From assembly GCA_023614405.1 (NCBI GenBank), contig CM042689.1, positions 330,622,305 through 330,686,304 on the forward strand: DNA of 64,000 bases, written 5' to 3'. Below, in pieces: positions 43,122 to 54,650 of the stretch (the stretch's first letter is position 1; every line of letters begins with the position of its first letter). The notes beneath the pieces were generated by a model. The model worked only from the letters and a program-made list of their open reading frames with translations, was not told where the DNA came from and did not search any database. The DNA comes from Avena insularis. Lineage: Eukaryota; Streptophyta; Magnoliopsida; Poales; Poaceae. Made by a program: the position numbers and the translations under genes.

Positions 43122-45812
43122 GTTGGCGCCCACCGTGGGGCCAGCAGCGGTGCTAGCTGGAGTCAAGATCCGGACGGGAAACTTCATCCACACCGGCGAG
43201 CGCGTTGTCTCTGGCTTAGTCCAGAGATTTGATCTTTGTGACTATGTCAGCGATAACGCAGGCAGCTTCAGGAGAAAAGCTCCTCCGCGCAACGGCGTAT
43301 TCATCAACTTGGGCATGCACCAGATCTACGTTGGCGTCGACACCTCCTGCGTTTACCCTCACCGAGTTATTGTTCCAGGAGATCCTCCCCTCAATGCCGC
43401 AAACTGTCCGAGTGGAGAACGCCCCGTCAGCAGCGTCGAGGTGATCGTTGCAGCCAGGGTGCAGGCAGCGGCAGGAGTCGCCGGATCAAGCAAGGAACCA
43501 GTGGCGGCAGGATCGGTGACCACGAAGCACGCAGCTCCGCAGCCCACCGAGGTAGATCCGTCTACGGCCAAACAAGCCGAGGTGTAGGAGACAACCCCAA
43601 AGGCAGCAAGGGTAAGATGGCCACCCCTGGAAAGACCAGAGAATATTCTCCAGATGACTATAGATAATCTGACCATGCCTGTAGCGCCGATACTAGATCT
43701 GGCTAATGCTCAGGCTGAGTTAGAAGAGACTAGGCAGAAAGTGCTGGTAGAAGCAAAAAAGGTGTCGGCTCTGCGGGAGTCCCTAAATAGGACCTTGCGA
43801 GAATATGCCAAGGCAAATAAACTAGACGTTGCCCCCGAGCAGGTAGATGAGTTAAGATTGAGAGGAAAAAACCTCATGAATGATATCAACAAAGAGCATG
43901 AGACTCATAAGGCAGATTCAGTTGATTTGGGCTTGCCGAGGTATAGAACCCCGGCAAAGAACCTGAGAGCGACAAATGCCACTGCATTAGAATTGGAAGG
44001 ATTAACCGGTGAAGCCCGGCAGAAACAACAAGAAAGAGTGAATGAGCTGGTACGCATTGCGAACCAGCAGAATGAAGAAATGCTTAGGGCTGACCCGGCG
44101 AGACCGGGAGCCTCGCGTATGGTTCATTCGGCTGGAGCAGCGCCCGCCCTATCAGTGGCAGCAGCATCCTCACCCGGAAACAATGCACGAAAAGATAGAG
44201 CAGTAACATCAGGAAAAAGAAATAAGAAAATTGTTCCGTATGATCCGGTAGTAGCCGGAAAAGCAAATGAGAACAGAGGCAATGGGAGCCGAGGTAACAG
44301 TGGCGAAAGAAACCCCGGCCGTGCCAACAAAGGCAATGGAAGCCGAGGTAATGGAGATCCTGGAAGAGGAAATCATGAGAACAATGACCCGGCGGAAGGG
44401 AGGAGAGACCTACCGCCCAATCCCCAGCCGAGGTATGAACCTCGGCAAGAACGAGAAGTGAGACCGGCTCACCATAATCAGGCAAATGAGAGGTACAATG
44501 ATGGTTACTCAGATACGGAGTATGCAGGGCATGGTGGGAATAACCATTATGGAATACAGGAAAGAATCATTTACAGAAACTTGTCGTCGAGTGATGCAAG
44601 ATCAAAACTAGACAGGCTGTACCGGTCTGAGTTATTAGAGGAGCAAGGACCGCCTGGTCCGGCGTGTTTTGGCCCTCGGATCATGGGCGAGCCGCCAGTG
44701 CCGAACTTTCAGCTGGCTAGGGCACGGAAACATACAATTGAAGCACCAAACCACAAGATTGGTTAATTGACTATGCCACTGCAATAAAAATAGCTAGCGG
44801 AAACTTGCGATGGGCAGTAAGATATGTCCCGCAAATGCTGGAAGGACCGGCCAAAGTATGGTTGAATAATCTGCCAGCAGGCAGTATCAACAGCTGGCTA
44901 GATTTTGAAGAGATGTTTGTCAGCAACTTCACCAGTACATACAAGAGACCAAATAGGCCATAGCAGCTTGCAATGTGCAAGCAAAGGCCGAATGAGACAG
45001 ACAGAGAATTCTTGACTTGGTGGTGTAACCTCAGGAATTCATGCGAGGTAGTTATAGAATCGCAAGCGATAGCTTGGTTCGCTCAGGGGTGCAGATATGC
45101 TAGTGTTTTATGGCAGCGACTATAAAGAGATATGCCAACCACTTTGGCAGAAACCATCAGGATAGCGGATTCGTATGCATTGGGAGATCCGACACAACCA
45201 TAGCTAATGTCAGCGGATCATCGGGAGCATCAAGATCAATATGCAAGAGATGCGGCCGGATCATCGAGGCACAACGAGTTCAGAGGTAGAAGAAGAGAGG
45301 AAAGACCGGATTACAGATATGCCTCCAATCAGGTGGCAGCTGTAGTACAAGATCAGCCGAGTCACGGAAGCAGTCAGCGGCAGAAGAATGGTCCTCAGCA
45401 ATGGACACCAAGGAATGAAGGGAAGATACAGTGGACACCAGAACAAAAGAAGCAGTGGCAGGGAAGGCCGAAGTACACGTTTGAATCCATGTTGGATCAA
45501 CCGTGTAAGTTTCACACTCCAAACCCGACCAAGCCCGCTAATCATACAACTCGGCAATGCGCCTGGATGAAAAACGCAATGGGGAACCCGGCAGGCATGC
45601 AAGCACCTCCTCATCAAGCACATCAGCAGCAGCAGCCGCAGTTGACTGGGGCAAATGCAGAGCAGTTAATGTTACCCCCTCCTCCCCCAAGGTATGATAA
45701 CTCAGGTCGGAGAGATGCAGTGCATCAAGTAATAAATCAGGGTTAGGATGGAAGGACAAACCCCGGAAATAATGGACGCAATGATTATAGGGAACATCAT
45801 CAATCATATTGC
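43093..45812 (+). pseudogene. D gag
   Basis: The frame opens in the LTR (MASTVPPPRQLAPTVG, ATG 43093) and crosses the PBS to TAG 43585. It then continues in the same frame as 43654-44766: an Ala/Glu coiled-coil segment, then a Gly/Asn/Arg-rich linker. A frameshift near 44735-44754 moves to the frame holding the capsid core (DWLIDYATAIKIASGNLRWA, FVSNFTSTYKRPNRP, FLTWWCNLRNSCE), which carries stops at about 44961, 45123 and 45201. The C-terminal part (45207-45746) has an intact CX2HX9HX4C knuckle (CKFHTPNPTKPANHTTRQC) and Gln/Pro-rich stretches, ending at TAG 45744. Role as for B2 gag. Confidence 0.8.
43122..43141 (+). other. Primer binding site region of D
   Basis: GTTGGCGCCCACCGTGGGGC, one base different from B2. 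tRNA not assigned. Confidence 0.75.
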
Positions 45813-46541
45813 GTGTTCATAACAGAACAACAAGACAGGCAAAGTGTACAGCGCTGGCATATGGAAGTGAATGCAGTTATGCTGGCAGTACCAAGATATG
45901 TGCCTTGGTTAGATCAAGAAGTAACTTGGAGCATAAAGGATCATACCAAGATAATGCCGAATCCAGGGTCGTACGCACTTGTACTAGATCCGACATTTGT
46001 CGGGCCCAGCATTAATGTGAAATTTTCAAAAGTACTCATTGACAATGGGAGCAGTATCAATATTATGTACAAAGACACAATGCATAAACTCGGAATATCG
46101 CAGAACATGCTGCAATCCACGAGAACCACGTTCCATGGAATAGTGCCAGGACTTTCATGCGAACCCATTGGGAAGGTTCGAGTAGATGTGTTATTCGGCA
46201 CAAGGGATAAATGCAGAGCGGAAAATTTGGAGTTTGAGGTGGTGGATCTGGAAAGTTGCTATCATGCTTTACTTGGGCAGCCGGCATTGGCCAAATTCAT
46301 GAGCATCTGCCACATCACTTACTTGAAAATGAAGTTACCCGGACCACAAGGGGTTAACAGTAACAGGAGATTACAGGAAGTCGATGGAATGTGCTTCGGC
46401 CAGATCAAACCTGGCCGAGTCATTGGTGATCACAAGAGAAAAAAGAAGGATTCAAGAGGTAGCGGCCCTCGCTCAGTCGGCACAACTGAATATGCCGGCG
46501 CTGGCCAACCCGCATGGAAGTGTTTCTTTCCAGCCGACTAA
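45813..46541 (+). pseudogene. D aspartic protease region
   Basis: Continuous with gag in frame. It holds VLIDNGSSINIMY (Asp-Asn-Gly-Ser at the active site) and HALLGQPALAKF. A frame change near 46365 leads to the RT frame (46384 on). Most of the fold is readable. Confidence 0.8.
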
Positions 46542-47802
46542 AGAAACGAAAAAGGTCCAGATAGATGAGCAGTTCCCAGAACGCACCATCACCATTGGTG
46601 CCGTCCTAGATGCCAAATAGGAAGGCGAGCTCACCAACTTCCTCCGTGAGAATCGGGACATCTTTGCATGGTCAACTCAAGACCTGCAAGGTGTGCCGAG
46701 GGAGTTGGCTGAGCACTTTCTGCATGTAAGGTCAGGAGCAAGGCCGGTGAAGCAACCTCTCCGCCGCTTCACCGAAGACAGGAGAAAAATAATAGGAGAT
46801 GAGATAGCTCGACTCCTTGCGGCCGGGTTCATCATGGAAGTGCTTTATCCGGATTGGCTATCAAACCTGGTGTTAGTAGAAAAGAAAAAGGATGATCCAA
46901 ATGTAGCCGTCATATGGCGAATGTGTATTGATTACACGAACCTGAACAAGGCGTGTCCCAAAGATCCTTTTCCTTTACCTAGGATAGACCAAGTGATTGA
47001 TTCCACCGCTGGTTGTGAGCTGTTATCATTTGTAGAAGCGTATTCTGGTTTCCACCAGATACCGTTAAATCCGGCTGATCAAATAAAGACTGCGTTTATT
47101 ACCCCGTACAGGGCTTATTGCTATCGCACCATGCCATTCGGCCTGTGTAACGCAGGGGCAACGTACCAGAGATGTATGCAAAAATGTCTACATGACCAGA
47201 TAGGGAAAAATGTACAAGTATATGTAGACGATGTGGTTATCAAAACCAAAGAGAGCAAAACGCTATTGGATGATATTCGGCAGACATTCGCGAACTTGAG
47301 AAGGTTCCGAATGAAGCTTAACCCGGAGAAATGCACCTTCGGTGTACTAGCTGGGAAACTACTCGGTTTTCTCGTATCCAGCCGAGGTATAGGGGCCAAT
47401 CCAACTAAGATAAGAGCGGTAGAAAGGATGGAATTGCCGAGATGTCTAAACGACGTACAGAAGTTCACGGGTTGCCTGGCCTCGCTTAGCCGATTTGTAT
47501 GTCGGCTGGGAGAGAAGGCATTACCACTATATCAACTGATGAAAAAATCTGATAAGTTCATTTGGACACCACAAGCAGATAATGCATTTCATGAACTGAA
47601 AAAGATGTTGGTCACAACACCAATCCTGGCCTCTCCATTATCAAAAGAGCATATGTTACTTTACATAGCCGCCACAAACAGAGTGGTAAGTGCGGTGATC
47701 ATTGTGGAACGAATTGAAGATGATTAATCAGTACAAAGGCCGATATATTACCTAAGCGAGGTACTATCAGCTTCGAAACAAAATTACCCACATTACCAGA
47801 AG
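46384..47802 (+). pseudogene. D reverse transcriptase
   Basis: One frame from 46384 with TAG at 46618, then 46693-47727 open to TAA 47725, then continuing in frame into RNase H. Motifs: MCIDYTNLNKACPKDPFPLP, ELLSFVEAYSGFHQIPLNP (the palm Asp is Glu here, FVEAYS against FVDAYS in B2), TMPFGLCNAGATYQ, catalytic YVDD, and NDVQKFTGCLASLSRF. The Asp-to-Glu change affects a metal-binding residue. Confidence 0.88.
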
Positions 47803-49978
47803 ATGGCATACGGAGTATACATGTCGGCAAAGAAACTTAAACATTACTTCGAAGAACACCCGATCAAAGTGATCTGTGAAGCGCCCATAGCCGACATATT
47901 GAGCAACAAAGATGCAAGCGGCCGAATAGCAAAATGGGCAATTGAATTGTCACCTTATGCTTCGCAATTCGATAGGCGATATGCAATCAAATCTCAGGTT
48001 GTGGCCGACTTCTTTGTGGATTGGGCCGAGGTACAATATGAGCCACCATTGCCGGATCCGAATTATTGGACAATGCACTTTGACGGCTCCAAGCTGAGGA
48101 ATGGCTTGGGGGCAGGGATAGTGTTAACCTCGCCAAAAAGAGATCAGCTGAAATATGTGCTGCAAATACATTTTGCCGCGTCAAACAATGTAGCCAAGTA
48201 CGAAGCACTCGTTCATGGGTTAAGGGTGGCAAAAGAGATTGGCATACGTCGGATTCTATGTTATGGCGATTCAGATCTCGTAGTACAGCAAGTATCAGGC
48301 AGCTGGGACGCGCTAGATGCGAATATGGCCCTATATAGATTCCATGTGCAAAAGAATCAGCGGATACTTTGATGGATGTGAGTTTCATCATATACCTCGG
48401 GCACAAAATGACGCTGCTGACACGGTGTCAAAACTCGGATCAACTAGGCAATCCATTCCCCCGGGTATCGCCTTAGAGCACCTGAGAAAACCGTCAATAA
48501 CACCATCACCAGAGTCCGAGTCCATTTATATCTCGACAGAATCAAGAGAAGACGGTATGCCAATGGAAATCGACAAAGGATATAACCTAGAATTTCCGAA
48601 AATAAACCCGGCAATCACACGAATGGATATGGAAAAATCCGAGGCTGTTATGTCGGCGGAAAACATGGAAATAGATAGTGAAATTATCCCAGAGAAAATC
48701 ATGCCAACATGGGCGCAACCCAGATTTTCCTTCCTTAAGGATGCAATTTTGCTGAGTAATGAGGTACTGGCTAGACAGACAGTGAGAAGAGCAAAAGCTT
48801 ATACAATCATAAACAATGAGTTGTATAAAAGGACCGTCACAAGCGTGCTGCAAAGATGTGTTGACTCGGCGGAGGGCCAGGAAATCCTCCTAGATATACA
48901 TCAAGGAGAATGCAGGCATCATGCCTCGTCCAGAGCTCTAGTGGCCAAAGCATTCAGGCATGGATTTTATTGGCCAACGGCGTTGAAAGAGGCCAAAGAG
49001 TTGGTAGAAAAATGTAATGGTTGCCAGAGATATGCCAGCAAGATACATATGCCATCGTCCGAATTAAAGACAATACCGATTACTTGGCCATTTTCTGTAT
49101 GGTGCTTGGATATGGTGGGACCATTCAAGCCGGCCCGGGGCAGGATGACCCACATTTTAGTCATGGTGGATAAATTCACAAAGTGGATTGAAGTAAAACC
49201 GATAAAAAAATGTGATGGACCAACAGCAGTAAAATTCCTCAAAGATATTATCTTGAGATATGGTTATCCACATAGCGTTATTACAGACAATGGCACAAAC
49301 TTCGCTGAAGGGGCTTTTGCTAGATTCTGCCAATAAAAACACATAAGATTAGATGTCACCTCAGTGGCTCACCCAGCATCCAATGGGCAAGTGCAAAGAT
49401 ATAATGGACTAGTATTGTCCGGAATAAAACCTCGGCTCGTCGAACCTCTGCAAAGGTCGGCAGGATGCTGGATCGAGGAACTACCAGCAGTACTATGGAG
49501 CCTCAGAACTACCCCAAACAGGTCAACAGGGTATACGCCATTTTTTCTGGTATATGGAGCAGAAGCCGTGCTTCCAGCCGACATAATACATGATTCGCCG
49601 AGAGTAACCCAGTATACAACCGCTAAGGTAAATGAGATAGCTCGGCAAGATGATGTTGATTTGCTAGAAGAAGCCAGGGAGTTGGCACTATCAAGGTCAG
49701 CTATTTATCAGCAAGACTTACGACGACATCACAGAAAGAAAGTCAATCCAAGAGTGTTTAAAGAAGGAGATTTGGTTCTTCAGCTAGTGCAACGCACAGC
49801 CGGCATGCACAAACTATCACCCCCATGGGAGGGACCATTCATCGTGAGCAAAGCATTGCACAATGATGCATATTATCTGATCGATGCTCAGTCACCAGAA
49901 AAGAACAAGGCAAACAAAGCCGGCGAAGAATCGAAAAGACCATGGAACATAGCTTTACTTCGTCCATTTTACTCGTAG
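47803..49978 (+). pseudogene. D archaeal-type RNase H and integrase
   Basis: 47803-48372 has the degenerate first RNase H and the archaeal-type RNase H (MHFDGSK, KYEALVHG, YGDSDLV). A one-base frameshift near 48355 leads to 48317-49336. That part has the linker, the HHCC finger (GECRHHASSRALVAKAFRHG, KCNGCQRYASK), LDMVGP and TDNGTNF. TAA at 49334 interrupts, and the same frame runs on to TAG 49976. The expected catalytic Glu is Gln (HPASNGQVQRYNG; B2 has QVERANG), so this integrase would be inactive even without the stop. No chromodomain. Confidence 0.85.
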
Positions 49979-50840
49979 GAGCCATCTATGATACGTTGTA
50001 ATATGACGCTTCAAGTCAAAGTATCGATTATGTATTAGACCTCGGCACCTTGAGCAGTGACTCGGGGACTGTCCTATGTTATTTCTCACTTTGAATTATG
50101 TATTAGACCTCGGCACCTTGAGCAGTGACTCGGGGACTGCCCTATGGTATTTCTCATTTTGAGTTATGTATTAAACTTCGGCACCTTGAGCAGTGACTCG
50201 GGGACTGCCACACGTTATTTCTTATTCCTGAATGATGTGTTAAGTTTCAGGACCTCGAGCAGGGAACTCAGGGACTATGCCGTATTATCCATTATCTCAG
50301 ATTATGCATTAAAACCTCGATTCCTAGAGCACTGACTAGGGAATTGCCCCATAATTGTCTCCTATTCCAAAAATGGGTATTAAACTTCGGCACACCGAAT
50401 GATAGGTCGGGATTTATAGCTCGGATAGAGATCAAGAACACAATGGTTAAGCCGTCGAATTTATAAAGGCCAGGCAATATTAACATCGAACTAAGGTCAG
50501 TCAAATGAAAACACACGATCCGAACTTATGAGATTGAAGACCACCAAAGCAAAGATTTAAAGTAACAAGATCTGTTTAGATGAACTAATAATGATCATCA
50601 TCATCCGTGCCTCAGCGGCAAAAGGCAAAAAGGGTTCGTACCACACAGAAAGTCGGACAATTGTTTCACATACATCATACGCCCGGCATACCGGGGATAA
50701 GAAATAACTTAAGAAGTTTTTTGAACCTAAGGGGCAGCGGCTTGGTCAGGCACTGGGCGCTCCGAGGTAGACGGCACCTCGGACGAAGTTACTTCACCCT
50801 CCACATAAGCAATAGTGACTTCGGGGGAAGCCCTGGGCTA
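49979..50840 (+). other. Non-coding spacer of D after pol
   Basis: Contains the 68 bp tandem array (about 50017-50420), then about 400 bp with no feature on the plus strand. ACCGGGGATAAG-like text at about 50680-50700 matches the same place in B1 and B2 (CCCGGCATACCGGGGAT), marking a conserved block before the antisense gene end. Confidence 0.65.
50017..50420 (+). repeat. 68 bp tandem repeat array in D
   Basis: About six units with starts near 50040, 50108, 50176, 50244, 50315 and 50385. The first three are well kept, each with CTCGGCACCTTGAGCAGTGA and CTCGGGGACT; later ones decay. Short frames over the array are incidental. Confidence 0.85.
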
Positions 50841-53800
50841 TTAAGAAACATTAGTTTGAGCTTGAGAGTGCCCAGTCCCTTTGGAAGATGATCGTGCATC
50901 GCCTTCCCCATCCGAGCTTGCACGAGAGTCACTAGAAGTGTCCGAGTCGCCCTCACCCTCGTCCTGGTTGGCCGAACTATTATCAGAGGCATCTTCCACT
51001 TTGACGTCATCCACTGGGTTGGGAAGAAAACTTGGTCCTTCAATCCAGTTATGCACATCAGCGTACTCAACAAGCTGGAAGGCACGAGCTTGACAGCGAG
51101 CGACGAACTCTAGATCCTCAACCCAACGGGAGCCAGTGCGCAAGTTTATCAAGGTATCGAGCGAAATGTCCTCGTACCAAGACATAATGACTGTGAGCGT
51201 CATATCAGCACCAGCCCGTCCAGCGGATTCCCTCCAAAGATTTAACTGGTTCTGGGATGCCATTAATCTTTCCACCAGTATCTTGATCTCGTCAATATCA
51301 GGAGTTCCAGAAGTATTCGTCCAGAGAACATGGTAGGCCCGAATGGCTGCTTGCACCAAATCCCTGCCCATAATCTTCATCGGACCAATGGCAGCGCCAA
51401 CGGCAACCAAGAAATCTTCCATTGAATATTCTGGGCTCGCATCTGCGGGGACACCTCGGCGCATGCGAGCATTAATCACCGCTCTAGAGCTCACGGGCCT
51501 AGCTTCCGGAAAATGATCTACGCAAAATAAAAGTATATCAGTCAAAAGTAAGAAAGAGAATAAGATAACTCGGCCACGGTCAGAGACTTACGATGAATAT
51601 AGCTCAACATTTTCTGGAGATCCTGAGTCCAGTCAACCTTAGTCTTCTCAAAGCGAATGATTTCCTCGCTCATTGTCTGATTCTTAAGTTCGGCAGCCTC
51701 GAGGAGTTCTTTATCCTTCTATGGTTGCAGACTTAGCCGGTTCTTTTCTTCGGAGAACTCCTGGTCAACTTTCTCTAACTCGGATTTCTGAGACAGCTTG
51801 AGGGACTCCACCTCGGCGCGCAACCGGGTTATCTCGTCATCTTTCTCTTTCAATTGCGCCGAATGAGCGGCGGCTTGCTCTAAAAAATGCAGCATCATAT
51901 CAGGAATGGGTATGCATTCTTGATGCGACGCTGCAAGGGTTTGTAACTCGGCTATACCAAATCCAAAAGGATATAAGAAACTCAGAATAAGCATCGAATG
52001 AAAATCAATGAAGAGAAAGGACAACTAACCTTCCAGAGCTTTGACTTTCTTCTCAAGACGGATATTAAGATTATTAATATTACCTGTTTACCAGCAAAAG
52101 GGGTTAGCACCTCAAGTCAAAAATATTAATAACTTAAGAGACAATACAAAGATTTGTTAAGTTACCAGCTTTCTTCACCATAGGAAGAACTTTTTCATAC
52201 TTCTCTTGCAATTTCTTGTGTGCGAAAAGCAGCCTTTGGAATTCGGCTGTCCGCCGATCATGGGCAACCTAAGCGACAAAATAAATTACAGTCAGATATT
52301 CGAAGATAAGACAGATCCGAATCAAGCAAAGCTTAACTCGGATCTAGGCGGCTGGATATTTGAAACTAAGACAGATTCGAATCAAGCAAAGCTTAACTCG
52401 GATCTAGGTGGCTGGATATTCGAAGCTAAGACATATCCGAATCAAGAAAAGCTTAACTCGGACCTAGGTGGCTGGATAGTCGAAGCTAATAGCTGGGTAA
52501 TCAAAGCTAAAACAGGATCCGGATTCAGCAAACACTTAATGTGGAATACAAATGAACCATGAGGAGTCAAAGTCATACAGGAGATTCACTTGGCGAATAA
52601 CGCACTTTAGGCTTAGCAAAGCTTCCAAACGAATAACAAGTTATTCGGTTGCAAGCTTCGGGGACTAGAGTATATATATTATCATTCGAATAACTAACCA
52701 AATGTCAATAAAAGCAATTACCTCGTTCATCTTATCGCTATCAAGCACGATCTTGGCAGCCATATGCAAGCGACTGCTGATGTCGGAGAGTTGAAATGGC
52801 TGATTGCTCGGATTGCCCTCGAGCTGATCAGCAGCGTTCCAATTATTGGCATACTCAACCAAGGAGCCAAGGTTGTTCCCACTCTCAGTACGAGTCAGGA
52901 CTTTACCTCGGACGCGTTGTGTAACCACCGCCGCCGCGTGACTCTTGTGGAGAGTAAGCTGAGTATCAGCGGTCGGGGTGACAACGGTCTTAGCAGAGGA
53001 AACCCCCTTGTGGAACACATCAGCAATATTGGGTTGAGAGGAGCTAGCCGGCCCCTTCTGAGATGATGAGGGCCTGGTGACAACAACCTTCTTAGCCTTA
53101 GAAGGAATGTCGGCAGGGGCCGCAACCGCGGCACTTGGAGTGGCATCTTTGGGGGCCAGAGGAATTATAGTTGCGGAGGGCGCCGAGATGGTGATATCCT
53201 AGGCTGGAGTTGGAGTTGGGGTTGAAACTGTGGGGGTCAAAGGAATCTCGGGGGAAACTCCGGGGTTCACGACGGAGGCAGCAGGTTCGGTAGGAGGATC
53301 TACTGCCCGAGTTACGTTGGCATCGGCAATGGAAACCACGGGTGCATCTTGCCGAGGTGATGTTTGATTCGGAGTAGGAGGAGAGTCCACGCGAGCAGGA
53401 CTAGGAACTCTGGTATCTTCAGGAGGCGGACGAGAAGGTAGCCGGGTTGTGTGACTCGTCATACTCGGACCACTGGGCTTAACAGAAAGAGGAGCGCTGC
53501 AAAAGCACAGAAAGTCGAATCAAAATGCAGAAAAATAGAAACAAGAAATACAAATGAAAATGAACTCACCCACTAACTCCGGGCATAGTTTTACACTTCA
53601 AAAGGTGCTGGGCTGACTTCTTTGTTCGCTTCTTGGGAGCGGCTTCCGAGGCACCTGCTGGAGCGGTACGTTTCCTCGAGGTAGCAAGAGGTTGGGAGGC
53701 GAGAGGCTCGGCGTCGTGCACCTGACCGGCCTGATTAGCTGAGGACGTAGAAGCCGGAAATGCGTAAGAGATAGGCATTGCGGCGACTACCTCAAGAATT

Positions 53801-54355
53801 TGGACATCGTCCGAATCACCTTCCTCCCCGTGAGCCGAGGTCTTGCCACGGACGCTAGCCGGAGCGATGTCTGACTTGGGGACAAACTCCTCCGAGTCAG
53901 GCTCTTCGCTGTCCGAGGTATTCCGATCTGCGGTCCACGGGAGGTCTAGAACCTCGGCATCCTCGATCTTCTGCTCCGCAAATCTCTACAAGAAAAGAGA
54001 CAAAGAGAAATTAGCAGAAGAAATCACAAACGCAATTAGGGGGCAAAACATAAATGCGTGAACTTACCTCGGGAGGGGGATTCCCGCGGGTGAACGGCTT
54101 CAGTCCCCAGGTCCAGTCCTCCGGCATATTTGTCTTGAAGATAGCTCAGACACGCTTGAAAATAAGATAATTATCGAGCTCAACCGTGGAGATTCGGTTG
54201 GGATCGAGGGGACCGCTCATGTAACAGAGCTTGTGCGTGCGATGCTGGAAAGGGCAGATTCGGCTGCTGACGAAGGTGGTCATCAGATCCTCTCCGCGTA
54301 GCCTGGGCGCGGATCAACTCCTTCAGCCGAATCTCAAAGGCCTCGGCTAGAGCAT
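50841..54355 (-). pseudogene. D antisense additional gene, exons 1 (part) to 8
   Basis: Minus-strand exons by splice signals: 54355-54068 (part), 53985 to about 53792, 53721-53570, 53496-52722, 52268-52166, 52083-52030, 51951-51592 and 51517-50841. Exon 1 matches B1 (DLMTTFVSSRICPF against DLMCTFVSCRVSPI; CYMSGPLDPNR). Exon 4 is Pro/Ser/Thr-rich and ends in SDISSRLHMAAK and DSDKMNE. Exons 5-7 are coiled coil. Exon 8 shares NLWRESAGRAGAD, SWYEDISLDTL and WIEGPSFLP with B1 and B2, then a Ser/Asp-rich tail. Stops: one in exon 1 (FKRV then stop), one in exon 4 at about 53199, and one in exon 7 at about 51720. The start and PF04195-like part were cut off by the CACTA insertion. Function unknown. 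Confidence 0.75.
52301..52492. repeat. 60 bp tandem repeat in an intron of the D antisense gene
   Basis: Three full units and a partial one, exact 60 bp period (starts 52301, 52361, 52421, 52481), with AAGCTTAACTCGGATCTAGG. The intron lies between exons 4 and 5, the same place as the unrelated arrays in B1 and B2. A 118-codon plus-strand frame arises only because 60 is a multiple of three. Confidence 0.85.
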
Positions 54356-54650
54356 CACTACTAGAGAAAAGCCTATGCGAGGCGCACCTAAAAGCCTATC
54401 CGAGGCGCATATGCGCCTCTAGCTTCAAGCCTCGGGTATTTCTTGATAGCATATGATATGCGCTATCCTATACATATCTGGAGGCATATCGATATCGCCT
54501 CGATAATAATATATGCGAGGCCCATATCGATATCGCCCGCATATGTGATATATAGGCGCATATCATCATATCCTATCATATGTTTCGAATCGCCTCGGAT
54601 ATTTATAGTATATCGCCTCCTATAGTATCCTATATGCCTCGGTAATATTT
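54356..54650. repeat. CACTA terminus and subterminal repeats
   Basis: The TIR is followed by many direct and inverted copies of short motifs such as TGCGAGGCGCA, GCGCCTC and CATATCGATATCGCC. Subterminal repeats of this kind bind the TNPA-type protein in En/Spm. ATA-rich palindromes fill 54450-54620. Confidence 0.8.

Larger units (their letters stand above)
42334..54355 (+). mobile_element. D: Tat-lineage Ty3/Gypsy element, 5' part, cut by the CACTA transposon
   Basis: 5' LTR, PBS, gag, protease, RT, archaeal-type RNase H, integrase, a 68 bp tandem array and an antisense gene. Gene order and motifs match B2, but the nucleotide sequence and LTR are clearly different, so it is a related family. 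It is cut at 54355 in exon 1 of its antisense gene by the CACTA element; the 3' LTR is outside the window. Many stops and some frameshifts break gag-pol. Confidence 0.9.

Noticed and set aside
52206..52562. 118-codon plus-strand ORF with a repeated peptide
   Set aside because: It lies over the 60 bp tandem array in an intron of the antisense gene; the repeat period keeps the frame open. No homologue in B1 or B2.
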